5,273 nt of DNA from Coriobacteriaceae bacterium AF45-21 (GTDB lineage Bacteria > Actinomycetota > Coriobacteriia > Coriobacteriales > Coriobacteriaceae). The translations under genes and the position numbers were made by a program. This document shows, piece after piece, positions 1 to 4,905 of the stretch; position 1 is the stretch's first letter, and every line of letters starts with the position of its first letter. The notes under the pieces are model-generated. The model saw only the letters and a program-made list of their open reading frames with translations. It did not search any database and was not told the DNA's origin. Location: positions 1-5,273 of the forward strand of contig JAQCYU010000059.1 of assembly GCA_027682925.1 (NCBI GenBank), read 5' to 3'.

Positions 1-707
1 CCCCTGCCGGAGCTTTTGCGCAGCAGCCCATGGCAACGCAACAGATCGCAGCCCCGCGTGGGACAGATGCAGCAGCCCGGAATGCTCCTACACAAGAGCC
101 CCAGGCGGCGTCGATGTCGATGCCGCCAAACGTGCCACAGGCCATGCCGCTGGCGGATCAGGATACAGCAGCAATGCAGCAGGCGACGGGGGCACCGGGT
201 AGCCAGCAAATGGGCTATCAGCCGTACCAACAGGGATATCCATATCAGCAGATGCAGCCACTGGGGTATGGCCAGCAGTTCCCGCAGCAGTACCAGCAGG
301 GATATCAGCAGCCGTACCAGCAGATGCCGCAGCAGCAGTACAACCCCTGGGCCCAGCAGATGCCTCCGCAGCCTTACCAACAGTGGCCTCAAAGTTTTCA
401 ACAGCAAATGCCGCCGATGCAGAGTTCTCAACAACCAGCAGCTCAAATGATGTATCCTAATGCAGCAAATCAGTATGCGCAGCCACAACCGGACGTGTTC
501 GTAAGCGATCGCGGCAACGCCGCGCTGGGCTATCTGGCGCAAAATCAAGCGTGCGGTGCTACCGATCTGGCGAGGGCGTTTGGAAACTCGGCCCCCACTT
601 GGTCACGCACGCTCAATGACTTGGCGCAGGCCGGCTTGGTCATCAAGCATGGCCAGAAATACCATCTGACCGAACTCGGCGCCGCTCGCGTGCGAGCTCA
701 GAGCTAA
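1..707 (+). CDS. Q/Y/P-rich protein with C-terminal winged-helix domain (5' end outside window)
   Basis: I do not recognise a named family. The reading frame is open from base 3 and codes for PAGAFAQQP before the first ATG at base 30. That ATG has no Shine-Dalgarno at a usable distance, so the real start probably lies upstream. Counting from that Met, residues 1-60 are Ala/Gln/Met/Pro-rich. Residues 61-154 are a low-complexity tract of YQQ, GYQ, QPY and QQM units. Residues 155-225 look like a folded winged helix: a helix near RGNAALGYLAQN, an ATDLARAFG helix, a SRTLNDLAQAG recognition-type helix, then a LVIKHGQKYHLTELG wing, as in MarR-like domains. No signal peptide or membrane segment is visible, so it is probably cytoplasmic and may bind DNA. 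It ends with TAA 15 bases before dnaA, in the same frame, suggesting co-transcription. The winged-helix reading comes from sequence pattern only, and the function is unknown. Confidence 0.8.
   Translation, partial: PAGAFAQQPMATQQIAAPRGTDAAARNAPTQEPQAASMSMPPNVPQAMPLADQDTAAMQQATGAPGSQQMGYQPYQQGYPYQQMQPLGYGQQFPQQYQQGYQQPYQQMPQQQYNPWAQQMPPQPYQQWPQSFQQQMPPMQSSQQPAAQMMYPNAANQYAQPQPDVFVSDRGNAALGYLAQNQACGATDLARAFGNSAPTWSRTLNDLAQAGLVIKHGQKYHLTELGAARVRAQS
210..491 (+). repeat. Low-complexity Gln/Tyr codon repeats
   Basis: This stretch codes for a prion-like tract built of short imperfect units. The codon series TAC CAR CAG GGA TAT occurs at 225 and again at 291 (YQQGY). The YQQM unit occurs at 243 and 315. 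QPYQQ-type units recur through about 390. CAG dominates at first, while from about 379 to 480 CAA, TCT, CCT and AAT codons become more common and base composition is more AT-rich than in dnaA. Such tracts change length easily by slippage, so length differences between strains are expected. Confidence 0.75.
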
Positions 708-712
708 AGAAC

Positions 713-719
713 GGGAGAG
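713..719 (+). promoter_or_regulatory. Ribosome binding site of dnaA
   Basis: GGGAGAG lies just before GTG 723; its GGAG core ends 5 bases upstream of the start codon. After the TAA at 705-707 this GTG is the first start codon in frame. The next in-frame ATG, near residue 28, would cut into domain I. These two facts fix the GTG start. The site sits wholly inside the 15-base intergenic gap. Confidence 0.75.
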
Positions 720-722
720 ATA

Positions 723-2447
723 GTGGACGAGGAAGCAAGCATCATCCTGGGGGATGCCATCGCCTTTTGCCAGCGCGACGGCCAAGATGCACGCCTCATC
801 AACATGCTGGGGCAATCGCGCGCCATAAGCCTAACCGAAGATACGCTCACGATCGAGGCCCCCTCGCGCTTTGCCATCGCGCAGCTCAAAAAGCATCAGC
901 CGACCATTGAGGCCTATCTGGAAGAAATCGCCTTTGCACCGATTGCGCTCGACATCGTGGCACCGCAAGGCGCCGCGACGGAATCCGCTGCCGCGACGGC
1001 GCCCGCCACGGCCCTCGCTGCTTCCCCGGCGGCGCCGGCCTCCGCAGGCGACGTGCCGACAATCGGGCACCAGCACAGCGATGTTTCCCGTGAAACCATG
1101 GCACCGTTGCCGACCGCGGCGGCGACGTCAACGAACGCACCCGTCACGCACATGCCCATCGCTCACGACGCAACGACGGGCGCGGATTCGGGCATTGCAA
1201 TCAAGAACACGCTCTCGGCCGATGATTTTCGTCGCATGATGAACCAGATGAAGGGCGGAGCGCCAACTAAATCCACGCAAGCTGCGACCCCCGCTTCACC
1301 CATGCCAGCACCGACCGCGCCGGCCGAACAGAATACGGATGGAGCCCCGCTCGCCGCGAACTCAAAATTTACCTTTGAGAACTTTGTCTACGGCCCCGAG
1401 AACAGCCATGCCTATCGCTCGGCACTCAAGTTTGCCGCCCTCGCGGACGAGCGGGGCACGTGCACATCACTGTTCATCTACGGCAAATCGGGCCTGGGCA
1501 AGACGCACCTGCTGCTTGCCATCAAAAACGAGCTCGCCGAAAAGTCGCCCGAGATCAAGGTCAAGTATGCCAACTCCCAGGCATATCTGGACGACCTGAT
1601 GACCGAGTTCGACCGCCAAAAGAAGAGCAACGCCCCCATCATGCAGGCGTACCACGGCGTGGACGTGCTCATCATCGACGACATCCAAAACATCATCGGC
1701 AAGCGCGCGAGCGTGGACTACTTTTTCCAGCTCATGGACGAGTTCATCCGCAACAACAAGAAGGTCGTCATCGCGGCAGACCGCGCCCCCAAGGACCTGA
1801 GCATGGACGAGCGTCTAACCAGCCGCTTCAACGCCGGCATGCTCTGCCTGGTCGCAGAGCCCAGCTACGAAATGAAATACAAGATCTTGCAGCGCTATTA
1901 CGAGAACACCATCGTCGCCGCTCCCGAGGCAGGCGACGACTCGCTGCTGGCGGCCTATGGCGGCGACGGCGGGCACCTAACCGACGAGCACTTTAAACAC
2001 ATGGCCGAGGTCTCGGGCACCAACATCCGCGAACTCGAGAGCTTTTGCGAGCGCTGCGCCGGCGAGGCGGGCGACCGCGAGCGCGAGGGCGGGGAGCTCA
2101 CCTTTGACGATATCGACGCCATCGCCAGCCAGTACTTTGACACATCGGCCAAAAAGATCAACGTCCAGACGGTTCAGTCCGTCATCGAAGAGCAGTACGG
2201 CGTGACGCACGAGGAGCTCATCGGCCCGCGTCGCAACGCCAATATCGCCAAAGCACGCCATATCGCTATCTACCTGGCCATCGAGATGTGCGAGATGACG
2301 ACCACGGCGGTGGGCGCCGAATTTGGCAACCGCAACCACTCGACCGTCAGCACGAGTTACAAAAAGGTCCAGAAGATGATCCAGGAAGACCGCACCGTCA
2401 CCGAAGACCTCAAGTCGCTGCGCGATAAAATTACACTGCGCTCGTAG
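723..2447 (+). CDS. dnaA: Chromosomal replication initiator protein DnaA
   Basis: AAA+ ATPase that binds DnaA boxes at oriC, assembles as a filament and melts the origin. It has 574 residues, longer than the common 440-510 because of the linker. Domain I is about 1-80, with a recognisable LTIEAPSRFAIAQL stretch. Domain II, about 81-205, is Ala/Pro/Thr-rich with a possible embedded helix at 163-179. The AAA+ core has Walker A GKSGLGKT at 254-261, Walker B VLIIDD at 315-320, sensor I near 350-353, box VII arginine finger R368 and sensor II R436. Domain IV holds the DnaA signature, about 503-545, reading GNRNHSTV where most bacteria have GGRDHTTV. The equivalent of E. coli R399 is R504, but P423, D433 and T435 are replaced by T528, N538 and S540. 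The protein has no tryptophan. A second G of Walker A is K255. It lies 15 bases behind the winged-helix gene, and no separate promoter was found. Identity is secure; altered box recognition is inference. Confidence 0.98.
   Translation: MDEEASIILGDAIAFCQRDGQDARLINMLGQSRAISLTEDTLTIEAPSRFAIAQLKKHQPTIEAYLEEIAFAPIALDIVAPQGAATESAAATAPATALAASPAAPASAGDVPTIGHQHSDVSRETMAPLPTAAATSTNAPVTHMPIAHDATTGADSGIAIKNTLSADDFRRMMNQMKGGAPTKSTQAATPASPMPAPTAPAEQNTDGAPLAANSKFTFENFVYGPENSHAYRSALKFAALADERGTCTSLFIYGKSGLGKTHLLLAIKNELAEKSPEIKVKYANSQAYLDDLMTEFDRQKKSNAPIMQAYHGVDVLIIDDIQNIIGKRASVDYFFQLMDEFIRNNKKVVIAADRAPKDLSMDERLTSRFNAGMLCLVAEPSYEMKYKILQRYYENTIVAAPEAGDDSLLAAYGGDGGHLTDEHFKHMAEVSGTNIRELESFCERCAGEAGDREREGGELTFDDIDAIASQYFDTSAKKINVQTVQSVIEEQYGVTHEELIGPRRNANIAKARHIAIYLAIEMCEMTTTAVGAEFGNRNHSTVSTSYKKVQKMIQEDRTVTEDLKSLRDKITLRS
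1082..1097. other. Probable parS (ParB-binding) site inside dnaA
   Basis: TGTTTCCCGTGAAACC matches the widely conserved parS consensus TGTTTCACGTGAAACA at 14 of 16 positions, and its core GTTTCACGTGAAAC at 13 of 14. It codes for VSRET, residues 121-125 of DnaA, in the unconstrained linker, so the bases are free to serve a DNA site. parS sites cluster near origins in many bacteria, and the ParB CTPase loads there to drive origin segregation. The internal A-to-C change breaks one base pair of the palindrome. By my arithmetic a match this good is expected by chance about once in 700 windows of this size. Confidence 0.65.
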
Positions 2448-2462
2448 GGAAATAGAGACACC

Positions 2463-2482
2463 TGTTGAAAACTTGTCGAAAC
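2463..2482 (-). promoter_or_regulatory. Pair of DnaA-box-like sites
   Basis: TGTTGAAAA (2463-2471) and TGTCGAAAC (2474-2482) start 11 bases apart, one helical turn, in the same orientation. Read on the minus strand the first is TTTTCAACA, 8 of 9 to the TTTTCCACA variant of the DnaA box. The second is weaker. Binding is inferred from location and pattern. Confidence 0.5.
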
Positions 2483-2495
2483 CACGGGCATAAGG

Positions 2496-2504
2496 TGTCT
2501 AAAA
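2496..2504 (-). promoter_or_regulatory. Weak DnaA-box-like site
   Basis: TGTCTAAAA matches the local TGTTGAAAA form at 7 of 9. Its start is 22 bases, two helical turns, from the site at 2474, in the same orientation. Support comes mainly from that phasing. Confidence 0.25.
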
Positions 2505-2516
2505 CCCAACCCGCGG

Positions 2517-2525
2517 TGATGAAAA
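2517..2525 (-). promoter_or_regulatory. DnaA-box-like site
   Basis: TGATGAAAA differs by one base from the TGTTGAAAA form at 2463. It starts 21 bases after the site at 2496, again two helical turns and in the same orientation. Inferred DnaA site. Confidence 0.35.
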
Positions 2526-2544
2526 GTTTTGCGCAGGTTTTGAA

Positions 2545-2553
2545 CGTGGAAAA
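2545..2553 (-). promoter_or_regulatory. Best DnaA-box match, inside a small dyad
   Basis: CGTGGAAAA reads TTTTCCACG on the minus strand, 8 of 9 to TTTTCCACA and 7 of 9 to TTATCCACA. It overlaps a short inverted repeat, GTGG-AAAA-CCAC at 2546-2557, and a wider one with GGTTTT at 2536-2541 and AAAACC at 2550-2555. It is the closest match to a canonical box in the gap. Confidence 0.55.
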
Positions 2554-2617
2554 CCACCCCTGTTGCACACAGGTTGCTGTCGATTCTCTTTCTTGGTCTG
2601 ACCTGCGTCTTTGGGAG

Positions 2618-2626
2618 TAATCAACA
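2618..2626 (+). promoter_or_regulatory. DnaA-box-like site next to the unwinding region
   Basis: TAATCAACA matches TTATCCACA at 7 of 9 and lies in the opposite orientation to the cluster at 2463-2553. It ends 12 bases before the trio-like run at 2639, so it is placed to nucleate DnaA loading onto single-stranded DNA. The weak match keeps confidence low. Confidence 0.35.
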
Positions 2627-2638
2627 GTTTCATCAGTG

Positions 2639-2683
2639 CTATTACTATTATTAAGATATTTATATCTATAGAAAGGTATTAAA
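2639..2683. other. AT-rich unwinding element with DnaA-trio-like repeats
   Basis: CTATTACTATTATTA at 2639-2653 is, on the complementary strand read 3' to 5', GAT-AAT-GAT-AAT-AAT. That is five successive units fitting the DnaA-trio rule 3'-[G/A]A[T/A]-5'. The 3' end of that strand faces the box cluster, the polarity required for DnaA to extend from the boxes into the melting region. A 14-base dyad AGATAT-TT-ATATCT follows at 2654-2667, and the rest up to the dnaN start is almost all A/T. It closely resembles the B. subtilis oriC unwinding region as I remember it. Part of it doubles as the dnaN leader. Confidence 0.65.
2669..2676 (+). promoter_or_regulatory. Ribosome binding site of dnaN
   Basis: TAGAAAGG is complementary to the usual 16S rRNA tail (CCUUUCUA). 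It ends 9 bases before ATG 2686, which fixes the dnaN start. It lies at the dnaN-proximal edge of the AT-rich element and overlaps no other coding sequence. Confidence 0.7.
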
Positions 2684-2685
2684 AG

Positions 2686-3789
2686 ATGAAGTTCACCGTC
2701 AGCCAGAGCTCGCTTACACAAGCCATCGGCGTCGTTATGAAGGGTGTCGCTTCGGCATCCACCCTTCCCATCCTGTCGGGCGTGCTCGTTAAGGCCCAAG
2801 ACGGCATCTTGGAATTCCAGACCTCTAACTACACTATCTCGATCCGTCATCGCATCGCGGCGCATGTCGAAGAAGAGGGCGAGATGGTTATCCCCTGTAA
2901 GATGCTCTCCAATATCACCAAGACCCTCCCCGATGCCCCGGTCACCTTTGAGCTGTCCGAGCGCCAGGTGCTGATTGGTTGCGAGAAGAGCTCTTTTAGG
3001 CTGAACACGCTCGATGCCAATGACTTCCCCGAGTTTCCGGCCTATGCCATCGAGAGTGCCGTGGAGCTGCCGACCGATGTCTTGTCCGAAATGGTCGGCC
3101 GCGTGTGGCGCGTCACCTCGACCGACAAGGCTCGCCCCATCCTGGGCGGCGTGCACATGAAGGTCGAGAACAACACCGTACGCCTGGTGGCGACCGATTC
3201 CTTCCGCTTGGCCGTGTGCGATACGCAGGTCGAGACCTCGACCCTCGAGGGCTCCTTTGAGCTCAACGTTCCGGCTGACGCCTTTAACGACGCGCTGAAC
3301 ATCATGGCCAGCCAGGCGACCATCATGATCGGGGCTACCGACACCCAGGTCGTCTTCGAGGCCGGCAACACCACCTACGTGTCGCGTCGCATCGAGGGCG
3401 TGTACCCCAACTACAAGCAGCTCATCCCCGATTCGTGCGTGACGAGCGTCAAGATCGATGTCGCCGCCTTTAACGCCGCCCTCAAGCGCGTGGCCGTTAT
3501 CGCGAGCGCCAACCCCGCCGTCAAGTTCGAGATCGATGTCGAGAACGGGCAGATGGGCCTGTCCTCCATTTCCAATGACCAGGACCTTGCGCAGGAGACG
3601 ATCGATGTCGAGGCTGAGGGCGAGTCGGGTACCATCGCCTTCAACTACCACTACATCTTCGGCTGCCTCAATGCCCTGTCCAAGGAGAAGGAGATCACGC
3701 TGGAGCTCAAGAGCTACTCGCAGGCGGGCATCTTCAAGTCCTACGACAAGATCAACTACCTGTACCTGGTCATGCCGGTCCGCATCTAG
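2686..3789 (+). CDS. dnaN: DNA polymerase III beta subunit (sliding clamp)
   Basis: Ring-shaped dimeric clamp that encircles DNA and tethers DNA polymerase III and other partners at the fork. It has 367 residues, the usual family length, forming three similar domains at roughly 1-120, 121-245 and 246-367. Family features visible are the MKFTVSQSSLTQAI start, the DFPEFP turn at 113-118, RPILGGVHMKV early in domain 2, ATDSFRL at 169-175 and the C-terminal MPVRI at 363-367, which forms part of the partner-peptide pocket. Position 173 is Phe where many clamps have His (ATDxHRL), a small difference within the pocket region. The start is set by a good Shine-Dalgarno. recF follows 9 bases after the stop, so the two are likely co-transcribed; the promoter was not identified. 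Confidence 0.98.
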   Translation: MKFTVSQSSLTQAIGVVMKGVASASTLPILSGVLVKAQDGILEFQTSNYTISIRHRIAAHVEEEGEMVIPCKMLSNITKTLPDAPVTFELSERQVLIGCEKSSFRLNTLDANDFPEFPAYAIESAVELPTDVLSEMVGRVWRVTSTDKARPILGGVHMKVENNTVRLVATDSFRLAVCDTQVETSTLEGSFELNVPADAFNDALNIMASQATIMIGATDTQVVFEAGNTTYVSRRIEGVYPNYKQLIPDSCVTSVKIDVAAFNAALKRVAVIASANPAVKFEIDVENGQMGLSSISNDQDLAQETIDVEAEGESGTIAFNYHYIFGCLNALSKEKEITLELKSYSQAGIFKSYDKINYLYLVMPVRI

Positions 3790-3798
3790 CGCTGCGCC

Positions 3799-4905
3799 AT
3801 GACCATGTTCGCCCGCGATCTTTCCGTCGCGCACTACCGCAGCTTCGATAGCTATCGCCTTGCCCTGGACGAGGGCGTGACGATACTTGCGGGACCCAAC
3901 GCGGCGGGAAAGACCAATCTCATAGAGGCGCTGCAGCTGCTGACGAGCGGCGCCTCGTTTAGGCATCCGACCGCAGCCGAGCTCGTCCATGACGGCGTGG
4001 GCTCGTGCAAGATCGAGCTGAGGCTCGAGGGCGACGGCCGCGTGCTTGATATGGGATTGAGCGCGGAGGACGGTAAGCGCTCGTTTAGTCGCAACGGCAA
4101 GAGATGCTCTGCCGCCGGTGTGCGCGGGATTCTGCCGAGCGTGCTGTTTTGCCCCGACCATCTGGACATGGTTAAGCGAGGCGCCAGTGTGCGCCGCGCC
4201 GCCCTCGATGACTTTGGCATGCAGCTGAGCGCACGCTATGCCGATCTTGCGAGCACCTATGGGCGCTGCGTGACCCAGCGTAACGCCTTGCTCAAGGAGA
4301 CCTGGTGCTGCCGTGAGATGCTCGGCGCGTGGAACGATTCGATTGCCCGCGCGGGCTCGGCCCTGCTCGTGCACCGGTTGGCCCTGCTCGACCGGCTGGC
4401 GGGCCATGTGCACACTGCCTACGGGCAAGTGGCGTCAGGTGAGGTCGCCAACGTGACCTATGCGTCCACGCTGGGGGATTTGCCCCAGGTCGAGGATCGC
4501 GAAGAGCTGAAGGGTTGGGCGTACGAGCGCATGCTGGCTGCCCTTGACGAGCATGCCGACGAGGAAATTCGCCGCGGCGTGACGTTGGTGGGACCGCATC
4601 GCGACGAGATTGAGTTTACCGTGGCGGGTCGCTCCGCCCGTTCATTTGCCAGCCAAGGACAGCAGCGTACGCTGGTGCTGTCCTGGAAGGTGGCCGAGGT
4701 TGCCGTGGCTCGCGATGTCCTGGGCACCGCCCCACTGCTGCTTCTGGACGACGTGATGAGCGAGCTCGACGGCGAGCGTCGCGGTGCTTTCCTGCGGCTG
4801 ATCGGCGATGATATCCAGACGGTCATAACTACGACCAACCTGGGGTACTTTACCGATGACCTGCTTGATCGAGCCAAGGTGGTGAGCATGGGTGAGACGT
4901 GCTAA
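3799..4905 (+). CDS. recF: DNA replication and repair protein RecF
   Basis: SMC/ABC-like ATPase that, with RecO and RecR, helps load RecA at single-strand gaps and stalled forks. It has 368 residues, normal for the family. Near the N-terminus is the LSVAHYRSF strand. Walker A GPNAAGKT is at 32-39, followed by NLIEALQLL. The ABC signature SQGQQR is at 285-290, Walker B LLLLDD ends at 317-318, the D-loop SELD is at 321-324, and TTTNLGYF lies near the end. All ATPase motifs are intact. The start could be ATG 3799 or ATG 3805. Neither has a Shine-Dalgarno, and the gene is in the same frame as dnaN with only three codons after its TAG. Translation therefore probably depends on ribosomes finishing dnaN (inference). 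Its last 14 bases overlap the next gene. Confidence 0.97.
   Translation: MTMFARDLSVAHYRSFDSYRLALDEGVTILAGPNAAGKTNLIEALQLLTSGASFRHPTAAELVHDGVGSCKIELRLEGDGRVLDMGLSAEDGKRSFSRNGKRCSAAGVRGILPSVLFCPDHLDMVKRGASVRRAALDDFGMQLSARYADLASTYGRCVTQRNALLKETWCCREMLGAWNDSIARAGSALLVHRLALLDRLAGHVHTAYGQVASGEVANVTYASTLGDLPQVEDREELKGWAYERMLAALDEHADEEIRRGVTLVGPHRDEIEFTVAGRSARSFASQGQQRTLVLSWKVAEVAVARDVLGTAPLLLLDDVMSELDGERRGAFLRLIGDDIQTVITTTNLGYFTDDLLDRAKVVSMGETC
4876..4884 (+). promoter_or_regulatory. Ribosome binding site of dciA inside recF
   Basis: AAGGTGGTG differs by one base from the ideal AAGGAGGTG and ends 7 bases before GTG 4892. It lies within the recF coding sequence and is the main reason to choose that GTG as the start of the overlapping downstream gene. 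Confidence 0.7.

Larger units (their letters stand above)
2448..2685. other. Probable chromosomal replication origin (oriC)
   Basis: This 238-base gap between dnaA and dnaN is the only sizeable non-coding stretch in the window, and it sits where many Gram-positive bacteria place oriC. The left two thirds (2463-2570) hold several DnaA-box-like nonamers, mostly TGTnGAAAA in form. The right end (2639-2683) is AT-rich in an otherwise GC-rich window and carries a DnaA-trio-like run. The order dnaA, boxes, trio/unwinding element, dnaN is the same as in B. subtilis. No perfect TTATCCACA box is present. No convincing promoter or terminator for the flanking genes was found here. Confidence 0.8.

Noticed and set aside
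16..450. Arg/Ser-rich frame overlapping the Q-rich gene
   Set aside because: It is the out-of-frame reading of CAG/CCG-rich repeats, with no ribosome binding site and no protein-like pattern.
1460..1996. 178-codon + strand frame inside dnaA
   Set aside because: It reads the AAA+ coding region out of frame as an Arg/His/Gln-rich string; the dnaA frame carries all Walker and sensor motifs here.
2536..2557. Inverted repeats around CGTGGAAAACC as a transcription terminator
   Set aside because: The stems are only 4-6 pairs and no T-run follows; it is more likely a DnaA-binding dyad.
2561..2571. TGTTGCACACA as a DnaA box
   Set aside because: TTGCACACA is only 6 of 9 to TTATCCACA, and TGTTGCACA is 7 of 9 to the local variant and out of phase with the others; too weak to list as a feature.
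2611..2670. Possible sigma-70 promoter for dnaN in the AT-rich stretch
   Set aside because: Several TATTAT/TATATC-like hexamers occur, but none has a fair -35 element at 16-18 bases. The AT-richness is better explained by the unwinding element, although a promoter cannot be excluded.
2431..4428. A 665-codon open frame on the minus strand across the oriC gap, dnaN and part of recF
   Set aside because: It lies opposite two certain genes, has shadow-like composition (rich in His, Gly, Ala, Leu, Arg and Gln) and no recognisable domain. Long antisense frames are common opposite GC-biased codons.
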